Positions 42,377 through 52,344 are shown, counted from the stretch's first letter. The stretch is DNA of 64,000 nt from Ignavibacterium sp037440165 (GCF_037440165.1 NZ_JBBIUQ010000002.1:62001-126000); one strand, 5' to 3'. Numbers and translations: made by a program. Notes: generated by a model not told the origin, from the letters alone.

Positions 42377-43615
42377 TTACTGTTTTACTTTTATTCTTTC
42401 CCACTCAGCCATTGCTTCTTCAAATGGAGTTAATACTCTTGGAATTGCACCGTGCATATATGAAATTAATACTCCGTAATTCACTATCGGGACATCTAAA
42501 AGCTTAGCTTCATTCATTCTTGTATGCATTGCTCTTCTGGTGAGCATACAACCTCCGCAATGAACAATCAGTTTATAATCAGAAAGGTTTTCCGGATAGT
42601 CTGCACCGTGTGCAATATCTATTTGTAGATTTTTTCTTGTGTGATTTCTTAACCATCTAGGAATTTTTATTGTGCCAATATCATCTGCCTGAGCATGATG
42701 AGTGCAAGCTTCAGCAATTAAAACTTTATCGCCATTATCAAGTTCTTCAACTCTTTTAAGTCCTTTTACAAAAGTTTGAAGATCCCCTTTATGACGAGCC
42801 ATAAGAATTGAGAAAGTAGTAAGTTTAACTTTTTCAGGAACATCTGCAGCTACTCTCATAATTGCCTGACTATCAGTTATAACGAGGTCGGGATAATTTT
42901 TCAAATTGTTTAATGTTGCCCTCAGTTCTTTATCTTTACAGATAATCACTATTGTATCTTCATCAAGTGCTTCGCGGATAGTCTGAACCTGCGGCAGTAT
43001 TAATCGTCCTTTTGGTGCACCCAAATCAATTGGAACAACCATCACAACTACATCTCCCTGAGACACAATATCACTTACTAAAGGTGGTTCTAAATCTGAA
43101 GGAAGCAACCGAATCATTTTTCTTTTCAGTTCATCAATTCCGACTTTTTCTTTGCAAGAGACTTCAAAGTGTGTGATGCGTAGCTCTTTCAGTTCATCCA
43201 GCAAATCAGGATTAACACCGAATTCTATTTTATTAATTGCAACAATGTAGTTTATCTTAATCTTATCGAGATAAGCAAGCAGTTCAAGTTCTTTACTTTG
43301 TAATCTTTCTCGTGCATCAAGCACAACAAGTGCAAAGTCTGACTGTGACAGAATTTTTATAGTCTTACTGATTCTTTTCTGTCCAAGCTCTCCTTCATCA
43401 TCAATTCCTGCTGTGTCAACGAGTACAACTGGTCCATAAGGCAGAAGCTCAAAAGCTTTTTTTACTGGGTCAGTAGTTGTGCCAGGTACATTTGAGACAA
43501 TAGATAAATCTTGTCCGAGCAGAGCATTTACTAAAGAAGATTTTCCCACATTTCTTCTTCCAACTATTGCTATATGAGGTCTGTTTGATTCAGGTACTTT
43601 ATTCAATTTCAACAC
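42377..43615 (-). CDS. hydF: [FeFe]-hydrogenase maturation GTPase HydF
   Basis: A 412-residue scaffold that carries the 2Fe subcluster precursor to HydA. The GTPase domain has G1 GRRNVGKSS (near 18-26), G3 DTAGID and G4 NKIE. The C-terminal Fe-S domain has ACTHHAQ (Cys near 305) and HCGGC, giving the C-H-x2-H/C-x2-C pattern of HydF. The annotated start is GTG at 43615; a TTG nine bases downstream follows AGGTG at a better distance and would also keep the GTPase domain. It is transcribed divergently from hydG across a 425-base region. Confidence 0.96.
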   Translation of the reverse strand: MLKLNKVPESNRPHIAIVGRRNVGKSSLVNALLGQDLSIVSNVPGTTTDPVKKAFELLPYGPVVLVDTAGIDDEGELGQKRISKTIKILSQSDFALVVLDARERLQSKELELLAYLDKIKINYIVAINKIEFGVNPDLLDELKELRITHFEVSCKEKVGIDELKRKMIRLLPSDLEPPLVSDIVSQGDVVVMVVPIDLGAPKGRLILPQVQTIREALDEDTIVIICKDKELRATLNNLKNYPDLVITDSQAIMRVAADVPEKVKLTTFSILMARHKGDLQTFVKGLKRVEELDNGDKVLIAEACTHHAQADDIGTIKIPRWLRNHTRKNLQIDIAHGADYPENLSDYKLIVHCGGCMLTRRAMHTRMNEAKLLDVPIVNYGVLISYMHGAIPRVLTPFEEAMAEWERIKVKQ

Positions 43616-43807
43616 CTATTAAACAAGTAATGATATTAAACGAGCCCTTTTCATTATAATATGATTTAGTGAAAATTCAGATATTTTTTCTTAAGCTAAT
43701 TGATTATAACAGAATTATAGATAAATTCACTTAAGCAAATATTTCTATTCTTTTGACATAAGTTAAAAACTTTAAGACAAATAGTGTTCCATTAGTTTAG
43801 ATTATCA

Positions 43808-43825
43808 ATCACTTTATAATGTGAT
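43808..43825. promoter_or_regulatory. Near-perfect palindrome at the middle of the hydF-hydG region
   Basis: ATCACTTTATAATGTGAT is an 18-base palindrome with one mismatched pair, about 200 bases from the hydF start and 215 bases from the hydG start. A dimeric repressor or activator site controlling both directions is possible. The half-sites differ from the TGTGA-N6-TCACA and TTGAT-N4-ATCAA consensus. Confidence 0.4.
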
Positions 43826-43973
43826 ATTTTCCAAGCAAATAATTTTATATTCGTTAAGCAATAGCAAAACATAAAAATTATTTTCTCTCTTTTAAGAAAG
43901 TCGTATAAATAATTTTATTTTTTCAATCAAAATTCAATACTTCGGTGGTATCAGAATTGCCTGAAAGGTATGT

Positions 43974-43991
43974 ACACTTTAATAAAAGTGT
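43974..43991. promoter_or_regulatory. Palindrome upstream of hydG
   Basis: ACACTTT-AATA-AAAGTGT has perfect 7-base arms and lies 50 bases before the hydG start. It could be an operator or a leader hairpin; there is no T-tract behind it, so termination is unlikely. Confidence 0.4.
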
Positions 43992-44040
43992 GTAAAAAGT
44001 ATTTGATAAGATTATAACTAAAATTATTCCGAGGGTAAAA

Positions 44041-45432
44041 ATGGAATTCATAAATGAAGCATATATCTATTCACTAATAGAAGATGATAAACTCATCGAT
44101 AAAAATCTTCAGCGCGAAATAATAAAAAAAGCTTTCGAAGCAAAAGGATTAACTTTAAGAGAAAGTGCAGCATTGCTGAATATCTCAGATCCTGATATTC
44201 TTGATGAACTTTTCCACACTGCAAAGACAGTCAAAGAAAAAATTTACGGAAACAGATTAGTTCTTTTTGCACCTCTGTATGTTACAAATCTTTGCGTAAA
44301 TAATTGTCTTTATTGTGCTTTCAGAAAGGATAATAAAGAGTTAATCAGAAGAACACTAACTGTTGAAGAAATTGAAGAGGAAGCAAGATATCTTGTTCTC
44401 ACCGGACAGAAAAGAATTCTTTTAGTTGCTGGTGAGCATCCGAAGAAGGCAAGTATGGAATTTCTTGGCGAAGCTATTTCTAGAATTTACAGCATAAACA
44501 TAAATGGCAATAACATAAGAAGACTTAATGTAAATACTGCACCGTTAACACTTCAGGATTTCAAATTGTTAAAGAGTTTTGGAATCGGAACTTATCAGTG
44601 TTTTCAGGAAACTTATCATTATCAAATTTATAAAGAGATGCATCCCTCTGGTCCGAAGGCAGATTTCGCCTGGCGGCTTTATGCAATGGACAGAGCTTTG
44701 CAGGCAGGAATTGATGATGTTGGAATTGGAGCATTGTTTGGATTGACTGATTACCGTTTTGAAACTCTTGCTTTGCTGATGCACGCAGCAGATTTGGATT
44801 ATAAATATGGAATTGGTCCTCACACTATTTCAATTCCAAGACTCGAACCTGCACTAAATGCACCAACAGCCATCAATCCTCCTCATGCTGTTGATGATTT
44901 ATCGTTCAAAAAGTTAGTTGCAGTAATCCGACTTTCAGTTCCTTATACAGGAATTATTCTTTCAACAAGAGAACGACCCGAATTGCGAAGAGAATTATTC
45001 GAGGTTGGGGTTTCTCAGATTAGTGCAGGAAGCAGAACTGCGCCGGGTGCTTACAAAGAATCACAGGAAAGTTTGGACGAGCACGAGCTTGAACAATTTC
45101 AACTCGGTGACCACAGAAGTCTTGACGAAGTTGTAAAGGATATTACTTCACTTGGTTATATGCCGAGTTTCTGTACAGCTTGTTATCGTTCGAACAGAAC
45201 CGGCGATAGATTTATGGAATTAGCGAAAACAGGAAACATCGGAAAGATTTGTGTTCCCAATGCAATGGCAACATTTGAAGAATATCTTAATGATTTTGCC
45301 TCAGAAGAAACAAGAATAATTGGTAAACATTTTCTTGAGGATGAATTACGCAAATTATCAGGTGCAACAAAACGCAGAACTGAAGAGATGATTCAAAAAG
45401 TTGATCAGGGTGAAAGAGATGTTTATTTATAG
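44041..45432 (+). CDS. hydG: [FeFe]-hydrogenase maturase HydG (radical SAM)
   Basis: A 463-residue radical SAM tyrosine lyase that supplies CO and CN ligands of the H-cluster. The N-terminal cluster motif is in CVNNCLYCAF (C-x3-C-x2-C, near 83-90) and the C-terminal second cluster is in CTACYRSNRTGDRF followed by ICVPNA (C-x2-C-x22-C), which distinguishes HydG from ThiH. A CCGAGGGT lies upstream of the ATG. HydE follows 14 bases later. Together with HydF on the other strand the maturase set is complete. Confidence 0.96.
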   Translation: MEFINEAYIYSLIEDDKLIDKNLQREIIKKAFEAKGLTLRESAALLNISDPDILDELFHTAKTVKEKIYGNRLVLFAPLYVTNLCVNNCLYCAFRKDNKELIRRTLTVEEIEEEARYLVLTGQKRILLVAGEHPKKASMEFLGEAISRIYSININGNNIRRLNVNTAPLTLQDFKLLKSFGIGTYQCFQETYHYQIYKEMHPSGPKADFAWRLYAMDRALQAGIDDVGIGALFGLTDYRFETLALLMHAADLDYKYGIGPHTISIPRLEPALNAPTAINPPHAVDDLSFKKLVAVIRLSVPYTGIILSTRERPELRRELFEVGVSQISAGSRTAPGAYKESQESLDEHELEQFQLGDHRSLDEVVKDITSLGYMPSFCTACYRSNRTGDRFMELAKTGNIGKICVPNAMATFEEYLNDFASEETRIIGKHFLEDELRKLSGATKRRTEEMIQKVDQGERDVYL

Positions 45433-45446
45433 AATGATTACCCAAA

Positions 45447-46508
45447 ATGAAAATAGAATTAGAAACAAAAAGTTATACTGAAAAAGCAAATCTTTATCAG
45501 ATTCTGAACAAAGAAGAATTATCAAAGAATGATATTGTTTATCTTCTTTCACTAAATGATAAACCAGATACTGAGATACTTTTTCAACACGCTGATGAAG
45601 TAAGAAAAAAATTCTGCGGCGATGATATTCACCTTAGAGGTATAATTGAGTTTTCAAATTTTTGTGAAGCAGATTGTGTTTATTGTGGTTTAAGAAAAAG
45701 TAATGCAACGCTTGAGCGTTACAGAATAAGCATTGATGAAATAATTACTACCGCAAAAAAAATTTATTCTGCAGGTATCAGGACGATTGTACTTCAATCT
45801 GGTGAGGATCCGCATTACACTAAAGATGATATCACAAAAATAATTGAAGCAATAAAGCAAAATTGTGATGTGGCGATTACTCTCAGTCTTGGCGAAAGAA
45901 CTTTTGAAGAATATGACGAATGGAAACAAGCTGGTGCAGACAGATACTTACTGAAACATGAAACTGCAAACTTAAAAATTTATTCTTCACTTCATTCAAA
46001 ACAAAAATTAGAAGAACGATTAAATCATATCAGATATCTCAAATCAATTGGATTTCAAACTGGAAGCGGAAACATAATCGGACTGCCAAAACAAACAATA
46101 GAAGATATCGCAGATGATATATTACTTTGCAAAGAACTTGATTGTGATATGTGCTCATTCAGTCCTTTTATTCCTTCACCGGAAACTCCATTTAGAGATA
46201 TTCCACCTGCAGAATTATCACTTACATTAAAAACAATGGCTGTTGCAAGGATAGTATTAAAGAATGTTCATATTCCTGCTACAACTGCTTTATCTACACT
46301 AAGTCCTGAAGGAAGAAAATTAGGTTTACAAGTTGGTGCGAATGTTATTATGCCAAACTTCACTCCGGATGAATACAAAGACAAATATAGAATCTATGCA
46401 AATAAAAAAACTTATGATCCAATTAATTATGTCAAGGAGTTGAAGGAATTAATTTCCTCAATGGGAAGAAGAGTAGCAGAAGATAAAGGACATAGTTTGA
46501 AGATATAA
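45447..46508 (+). CDS. hydE: [FeFe]-hydrogenase maturase HydE (radical SAM)
   Basis: A 353-residue BioB-like radical SAM protein needed for assembly of the 2Fe subcluster. The cluster motif CEADCVYCGL (near 69-78) is followed by QSGEDPHYTKDDI and the TIM barrel. Length and position behind HydG fit HydE rather than BioB or PylB. It is the last gene of the plus-strand maturase pair and ends at a palindromic hairpin shared with the convergent alpha-2-macroglobulin gene. Confidence 0.95.
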   Translation: MKIELETKSYTEKANLYQILNKEELSKNDIVYLLSLNDKPDTEILFQHADEVRKKFCGDDIHLRGIIEFSNFCEADCVYCGLRKSNATLERYRISIDEIITTAKKIYSAGIRTIVLQSGEDPHYTKDDITKIIEAIKQNCDVAITLSLGERTFEEYDEWKQAGADRYLLKHETANLKIYSSLHSKQKLEERLNHIRYLKSIGFQTGSGNIIGLPKQTIEDIADDILLCKELDCDMCSFSPFIPSPETPFRDIPPAELSLTLKTMAVARIVLKNVHIPATTALSTLSPEGRKLGLQVGANVIMPNFTPDEYKDKYRIYANKKTYDPINYVKELKELISSMGRRVAEDKGHSLKI

Positions 46509-46515
46509 TTTTTTT

Positions 46516-46577
46516 AACTCTGCACCTTAGCGTCTCTGCGAGAAATCGCTATCTCCCGCAAAGACGCTAAGAGCTGT
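46516..46577. repeat. Long imperfect palindrome between hydE and the alpha-2-macroglobulin gene
   Basis: Arms built on CTTAGCGTCTCTGCG (left, 46516-46545) and its near-complement (right, 46552-46577) form a stem of about 20 pairs with a small loop. An upstream T-run serves a minus-strand transcript, so it may also act as a terminator between convergent genes. The words resemble GxxExxY-flanking repeats, but no gene lies between the arms. Confidence 0.75.
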
Positions 46578-46582
46578 AAAAA

Positions 46583-49500
46583 TTATTCAGAATCCAAAAC
46601 TCTCACACTCACTACATCACTGAATCCATTCATTTCCGGATAATACATAAGATAACCTTGTGAGGGCATGATTTTATATTCACCTGGAATCTGAGCTTTG
46701 ATTATGTATGAGAACTCCATTTTATTGCTGCAATTTGTAACAAAGAAAGCAACCTTTTCATCACGATATTCTCTGTCCGCATAATGCCAGCGCCATGGTC
46801 TGTAGCCCCAATAATCATAAACCGGATAATCCTTCTCGCCATCAATACTGTATCTGTCTATATCTTTCACCACTTCAAATCCTGATGGAAGCATATCTTC
46901 GAGAATAAAGTATTCCATTTCAGAGGAATTATTTTCAACAAAAGTTTTTACAAATAATTCTTTACCACTTTGAATCTTTCCATTAAACTTTTCTTTAGTG
47001 TATATAATCTTACCATCTTTTTCTTTTGGTTCCAGAAGATAATATTCTCTCCTAATCTTAAATCCATTTTCTTTATTTAAGGATTTCAGGTCTGTTGTAA
47101 AATATTCTGTAACAGCAGAAAAATAAACTTTGCCATTTCCGCTTTTAACAATTCGGATTTTATTAGAATTAGATTTAAGTAAACCGTCTTCACGCCCATC
47201 AATTTTTATCACTTTCGCTTCTGAGTAGATATCATCAGCTGAATATTTTTTGGAAAGCAACTCTTTTCCATTCAGATAAACACTTAAGTTATAATCAGGA
47301 TTTAATTCCTTTGTAACTTTTAGATAATCTGTTATTGCAAACACAACATTAGCAGTTTCCTGAGTTGAACGCCACGAGAAACCCTTACGCTTTGTTAATA
47401 ACCATCTGATTGCTTTACTAATAATTTCATTATCACCTTTCACATTTATGATTGCTTTAACTGCAAAAGCTGTTCCCTGAACATTATCATTTTGCCAGCG
47501 ATAATGCCAGGATTCTCCGCCCCAATAAGCAAATCCTGATTCTTCTTTTACCATTCCTAATAATTTATCAGCAACTTTCATTGATTTTTCTTTTTCACCA
47601 AAGTTATTCAGCGCCAAAGAAAGCAAAGCAAGGGGATAAGAACTTAAATCGCGCTTTAACAGAATATCAATTGTCTGATAATAAAGCGTTTTTTGGTAAT
47701 CATAATTTTTAAGAGCATAACTCAGTGAATAAAGCATATAAGCAAGAGTAGTTTCATCAATCTCAGGATTTGCCTTTTCAATTTGTGCTCTGAGATTTCT
47801 TAACCCTGATTCAAAAATATTTTTATCTATTTCATATCCTGCCTGCTGAGCCAGAGTTAATCCATAAATAACATAAGCAGTCATAAAAGGATTTGTGTTA
47901 TCGTTCCTCCACCAACCCCAACCGCCATCTGAATGCTGAAAGCTGTAAAGCAGTTTTAATCCTGCCTCAACATATTTGGGAAGTTCTTCAATAGTTTTTG
48001 ATTTCAGCGGTACAGAAATTTCTTTAAATGTATTTGCCACAATAACAGTTGGCAGAAATCTGCTCATTGTTTGTTCAACACAGCCATAAGGATATCCGGC
48101 AAGATCATCAAGTGCTTTAAGTATTGTCCCGGCAAGAGAAGGACTAACTGTGAAGGAAAATTTTAATGTCCGCAAATCAATAACAGAAGGAATATTTAAC
48201 TCAAGTACCTCATCAAATTTATTTTCAGAGTAATTCGCCACCAATGAATTAACCACTTTTACACCATTGGGAAGAATTGGAACTTTAATCTCAAGTGCAT
48301 CAGATTCTTCATTTGTTAATGCCTGCACTTTTAGCACGGCTTCACCGGTTGGATAATTTACTCTGTATTTCCAGTCTATTCGTAATTCAGAGTTAGCAGG
48401 AATTTCAACTTCATAGTAAGTTTTATTTGAGAAGTTGCTGCCGTACCACTTCGAATTTATTCGTGATTCAATCAGCTCGAGTTTATCTGTTGAAAAATCA
48501 ATTCTTGTTTTCTTTGCATCAGAAAGATAGTTATGAACAATCGTTGAGATAATTAGTTCATCTCCATCACGCATAAAGCGCGGAGTTTCCATTCTCACAA
48601 GTAAGTTTTTTCGACTGATAAACCTGTGTGTTTTTTGTCCGGCTTCACTGTTTTTTGTAATTCCTTTTACCGTAGTTCTCCAGGTAGTTAGGTTATCAGG
48701 AATTTTAAATTCAGCCGAAGCCTTGCCTTCAGAGTCAGTTACAATTTGTGCTTTCCAGATAAGTGCATCTACAAAGTTTGAACGGATTTCTGCAGGAACA
48801 AAATCAGATTTTTGTTTTTCCTCAACACCATCACTAAGAAATCCCGGACTTATACTTTTATCTTGTATTGACAACTCAGAAACTGTCATCTTCAATGCAT
48901 TTGTAGTAGCTCTTTTTTCTAAAGGTCTGTTACCGAGCACAACTATTTCATTTAAACTTTCAATAACATCTGATTCGATCTTTATATCATATCTTTTATC
49001 CGAATTTAGTTTTACAACATCGACTAAATAGGTTCCTCCGCCTTTACGGGCAATATAAATCTGATAAGTTCCTTCCTTAACATCTTTGAAATGATAATTC
49101 CCTCTTGAATCAATTTCTGCTTCATACTTTCTTTTCTTACCAATAAGTGAAATTTTATAATCACTGAACTTCGCCGAAGGATTTTCAAAAGTTACTTTAC
49201 CAAATAATCTATAGGTCTTTATGCTTGTAGGTTCATCCGGAGATTCTCCCTGTGAATCAAAATAATTTACTTCAAGAAATGTAGCATTTCTGCTGACAGT
49301 ACTGAATCGGTATCCATGCAAAGAGTTATAGATCGGTATATATGAATATCGAGGGGAATAGAAAAAATTTTCAATCGGAGTTGTTTGATCTTCCTTAATT
49401 GCATAGATACTTTCATCAACAATACCGAAGGACAGCTCTGTGTATGGGATTGGGTTTCCCTTATAATCTTTTACCAGAATTTTATATGAAGCTTTTTCAC

Positions 49501-51613
49501 CGAGTTTATATATCTCTTTGGATGAAATTAATTCCAGATTGAAAAACTTCTCTTTCGGCAACACTCCAATCAATTTTGAAGATGTGTAAAGCATCCTGTT
49601 TCTGATAAAGTTAACAGTCAGATTAAAGCTGGGAGAAAATTTATCAGTTAGCTTCTCTTTAATCTGAAATGAATTGTTTTCAACTTTTATTTTTTTGTAA
49701 TCGAAGATTTCATCTGCTTCGTAAGTAAGCAACAATTCCTGACTTTCAAATGGTATGAAAACAAAAGCGTTAAACATTTCGCCCTTATCATAAGCATCTT
49801 TGTCTGTAACTATCTCAATTCCCGATGAAGTTCTGTTGTAATAATAATGTTTATAATTTCCGATATAGAAACTGCTTGATGCAGAAATATCTCTTCCTTT
49901 TTCATCATAGGCAATTACCGAATATCTGTAGTGACCGGAAAGATTCCATTTCGGTGAGAATTCAATAACAGAATTTCCTCTTTCGTTAGTTCTGCCGTCA
50001 ATAGTATCGGTTAAGTTTCCCGGACGCATTAATTTGTCGTCAGGATAAGTGATAACTACCTTGAACTCGGTTTTAACAGGTGAGTCACTAAAATCAAATG
50101 CGTTAACTCTTATTTTTACTTTTGAATCACTTTCAAAAAAGTATTTTTCGGGTGAAGTTGATAAAGAGAATAATCCTCTAGTAACAAAAAATTCAATGGA
50201 GTTTTCGGTTGCTCTTCTAGAGGCATCTGTTACAATTGCAATTACCGAATATCTGAAATCATTTTCAATTTTCTCCTCAATTGGAAGGGAGAAATGGAAT
50301 TTCCTATCAGCTCCAAGTTCCCCGGTTATTTGTTTAATGAGATCTTTATTTTGATAAAATAAATTCCTTTTCTCAAAGCCACCGTAAAACCATCTATATT
50401 CCGAAAAATACCACCAAGGTCGCCAGAAAGTTTCCCGGTAGATATTAATCTCAACCGATGCATTTTGAACAGGTGTTCCAAAGTAATAGTCGGCTGAAAC
50501 GGTTCCTGAAATCTCATCTCCGGCTGAATACTGTTTTTTATCCAATTCGACTTTGACTTTATACTCGGGCTTTTTGTATTCCTCAACTGAAAAGGAACCA
50601 TAAAACTGTTGTTCATCGGAAATGATAATGATTGAGTACTCTCCTAAGTCTGCATCCTCATCCAAAATAAATTTGTCTGCTACTGTTCCAAATTCATTGG
50701 CTTTTAACTGTTTCGAATAAACTTCTTTATTTTTAGGTGACTTAATAGAAACAATTACATTTTTATCCGGAAGATTTTCAAGTTGATTAATATTAACCTT
50801 TCTCAAAATTGCTTTAAAGTTTACTTCCTGTGACGGTCTGTAAACTGGCTGATTTGTGTAAATATAAGCGATAATCTTTTTTGAATATTGATTTCCAAAG
50901 AAATAGTACGGATTATAGACTAAAGTTTCATCTTCGGTCACAGCAAAAATCAGTAAAGATTTTTGATCAGCATCATCAGATTCGATATCTTTATAGAAAA
51001 TTCCATTCTTATCCGGACTTCCTTTTAGTAATAACCTGCTTCCTTTATATAATTTGAAGACTACATCATTTATGAACTCCCCAGATTCAGCATTTGCCAA
51101 ATATGCAAGCATTTTATTGCCAGAAGTTTTATGAATAATCGCTTTATCAGTAACCACAATCGGACAGTAAGCCACATTCTTTCCGATCAGGACTTGAAGC
51201 AAGTAAATTCCGGATTCCTCAATTTTCCCGACTTTTAGATTACCATAATAATTTCCTGATTGGTGCTTTGTTTTCCATTCCTTTATGAGCTTTGTATACT
51301 TTAGCAAGAGCTCATTCTTTTTATCCCATACATCGAAATTATAAGATCTTCTGTTTTCATCCAGATTTTTGAAAAATTCCTCGATATCCTTAATCTTAAG
51401 CAATTTACAACTTACCCGGTGATCAGTGAGAGTATATAAATTCAAATTTACCTTAACTTCATCTCCGGGAGAAAATGTGGTATAATTGGAGAGATAAAAT
51501 CTTGGTTCTTCATTAATTACCAGTAATTTTGAGCCTGTTGAGGCGGTGATGATAAGACTTAGAAAAGTCAAAGAAATAATTTTTACTACGGAAATTAAAT
51601 TTTTGTTTGTCAT
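46583..51613 (-). CDS. Alpha-2-macroglobulin family protein with inserted regulatory domain
   Basis: A 1676-residue exported protein. The ATG at 51613 follows TCCGGAGCGACC and gives a signal peptide (about 1-25); a longer frame to 51670 has no such features. MG-type beta domains fill the N-terminal half, with a bait-like region, and the thioester motif CVEQ lies at 48071-48082 (Cys near residue 1178), followed by the alpha-helical thioester domain (about 1180-1430) and C-terminal receptor-like beta domains. Between 48,880 and 49,225 there is an insert resembling a carboxypeptidase regulatory-like domain plus a TonB plug-like start (NEIVVLGNRPLEKRATTNALK). The protein probably traps proteases in the periplasm, as in bacterial A2M. 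Confidence 0.92.
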   Translation of the reverse strand: MTNKNLISVVKIISLTFLSLIITASTGSKLLVINEEPRFYLSNYTTFSPGDEVKVNLNLYTLTDHRVSCKLLKIKDIEEFFKNLDENRRSYNFDVWDKKNELLLKYTKLIKEWKTKHQSGNYYGNLKVGKIEESGIYLLQVLIGKNVAYCPIVVTDKAIIHKTSGNKMLAYLANAESGEFINDVVFKLYKGSRLLLKGSPDKNGIFYKDIESDDADQKSLLIFAVTEDETLVYNPYYFFGNQYSKKIIAYIYTNQPVYRPSQEVNFKAILRKVNINQLENLPDKNVIVSIKSPKNKEVYSKQLKANEFGTVADKFILDEDADLGEYSIIIISDEQQFYGSFSVEEYKKPEYKVKVELDKKQYSAGDEISGTVSADYYFGTPVQNASVEINIYRETFWRPWWYFSEYRWFYGGFEKRNLFYQNKDLIKQITGELGADRKFHFSLPIEEKIENDFRYSVIAIVTDASRRATENSIEFFVTRGLFSLSTSPEKYFFESDSKVKIRVNAFDFSDSPVKTEFKVVITYPDDKLMRPGNLTDTIDGRTNERGNSVIEFSPKWNLSGHYRYSVIAYDEKGRDISASSSFYIGNYKHYYYNRTSSGIEIVTDKDAYDKGEMFNAFVFIPFESQELLLTYEADEIFDYKKIKVENNSFQIKEKLTDKFSPSFNLTVNFIRNRMLYTSSKLIGVLPKEKFFNLELISSKEIYKLGEKASYKILVKDYKGNPIPYTELSFGIVDESIYAIKEDQTTPIENFFYSPRYSYIPIYNSLHGYRFSTVSRNATFLEVNYFDSQGESPDEPTSIKTYRLFGKVTFENPSAKFSDYKISLIGKKRKYEAEIDSRGNYHFKDVKEGTYQIYIARKGGGTYLVDVVKLNSDKRYDIKIESDVIESLNEIVVLGNRPLEKRATTNALKMTVSELSIQDKSISPGFLSDGVEEKQKSDFVPAEIRSNFVDALIWKAQIVTDSEGKASAEFKIPDNLTTWRTTVKGITKNSEAGQKTHRFISRKNLLVRMETPRFMRDGDELIISTIVHNYLSDAKKTRIDFSTDKLELIESRINSKWYGSNFSNKTYYEVEIPANSELRIDWKYRVNYPTGEAVLKVQALTNEESDALEIKVPILPNGVKVVNSLVANYSENKFDEVLELNIPSVIDLRTLKFSFTVSPSLAGTILKALDDLAGYPYGCVEQTMSRFLPTVIVANTFKEISVPLKSKTIEELPKYVEAGLKLLYSFQHSDGGWGWWRNDNTNPFMTAYVIYGLTLAQQAGYEIDKNIFESGLRNLRAQIEKANPEIDETTLAYMLYSLSYALKNYDYQKTLYYQTIDILLKRDLSSYPLALLSLALNNFGEKEKSMKVADKLLGMVKEESGFAYWGGESWHYRWQNDNVQGTAFAVKAIINVKGDNEIISKAIRWLLTKRKGFSWRSTQETANVVFAITDYLKVTKELNPDYNLSVYLNGKELLSKKYSADDIYSEAKVIKIDGREDGLLKSNSNKIRIVKSGNGKVYFSAVTEYFTTDLKSLNKENGFKIRREYYLLEPKEKDGKIIYTKEKFNGKIQSGKELFVKTFVENNSSEMEYFILEDMLPSGFEVVKDIDRYSIDGEKDYPVYDYWGYRPWRWHYADREYRDEKVAFFVTNCSNKMEFSYIIKAQIPGEYKIMPSQGYLMYYPEMNGFSDVVSVRVLDSE

Positions 51614-51835
51614 GGTCGCTCCGGATTTTAAAGTCTTATACAAATCTAAACTATAAAAGTGCCAGAGCATACTCTCGCACTGGTATTAATCTAAATTTTG
51701 ACCTTTAAACCATTAAAGTCGAATATTAAATGCATGCTTGAGATACTGCTATATGTGAAGAAGTAAATTGTACTGTCATGATTGTCGGGTTAAATTTGTA
51801 TCGTAAGTTATGTTAAACAAATAGTGAGGTACTTA

Positions 51836-52324
51836 TTGAGATCGATTGTAAAATCGCTTTTATTTCTGGTATTTATTGCGTTGCTTGGTTTTACTTTTGT
51901 AATTACAGACGATGAAACATCAGCGTTACCAACCACGGATGCCGAAGAGATCTCATTAGAAACAAAATTACCAAACGTTGACCCGAAACTTGTAGATTAT
52001 GTAGATCTCGGGACAATGAAAGCTTCTTGGTATGGGCCTGGTTTCCATGGCAGGAAGACAGCAAACGGTGAAAAATTCGACCAAATGTCCTATACCGCAG
52101 CTCATAAAAGCCTTAGGTTTGGCACTTTATTAAAGATAACTAACCCTAAAAATGGGAAATCTATCGTGGTTAGAATTAACGATAGAGGTCCATATATTGA
52201 TGGCAGAGATTTGGACTTATCCAAAGCCGCTGCTCACGAACTCGGCCTTATGCGTAAAGGAGTTGCCAGACTTAAAGTTGAAGAGCTGAAAATAAACGGT
52301 TTGGACGAAATGGTAACCAATTAA
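51836..52324 (+). CDS. rlpA: RlpA-like septal/peptidoglycan-associated protein
   Basis: A 162-residue protein with an N-terminal hydrophobic signal or anchor, then a double-psi beta-barrel (about 58-155) containing ASWYGPGFHGRKTANGEKFD, GTLLKITNP and VRINDRGPYIDGRDLDLSKAAA. The Asp and Lys/Arg residues typical of RlpA lytic transglycosylases are present. No SPOR domain is attached. I chose TTG at 51836 because GAGG stands six bases upstream; GTG at 51824 would add four residues. A strong terminator follows. It diverges from the alpha-2-macroglobulin gene. Confidence 0.9.
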   Translation: MRSIVKSLLFLVFIALLGFTFVITDDETSALPTTDAEEISLETKLPNVDPKLVDYVDLGTMKASWYGPGFHGRKTANGEKFDQMSYTAAHKSLRFGTLLKITNPKNGKSIVVRINDRGPYIDGRDLDLSKAAAHELGLMRKGVARLKVEELKINGLDEMVTN

Positions 52325-52344
52325 ACATATTGTTTCTAAGTTAG

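Larger units (their letters stand above)
43616..44040. other. Divergent control region between hydF and hydG
   Basis: 425 very AT-rich bases with no supported gene. It should hold the divergent promoters of hydF (minus) and hydG-hydE (plus). Two palindromes stand out (43808-43825 and 43974-43991). A TTGACA at 43753-43758 lacks a matching -10 at the right spacing. No FNR-type TTGAT-N4-ATCAA or Rex-type site was found. Confidence 0.55.

Noticed and set aside
43753..43758. TTGACA as a -35 box in the hydF-hydG region
   Set aside because: No acceptable -10 box at 16-18 bases, and such hexamers occur by chance in AT-rich DNA.
46516..46577. CRISPR-like repeat
   Set aside because: There are only two arms in inverted orientation with a seven-base loop, no spaced direct repeats and no cas genes.
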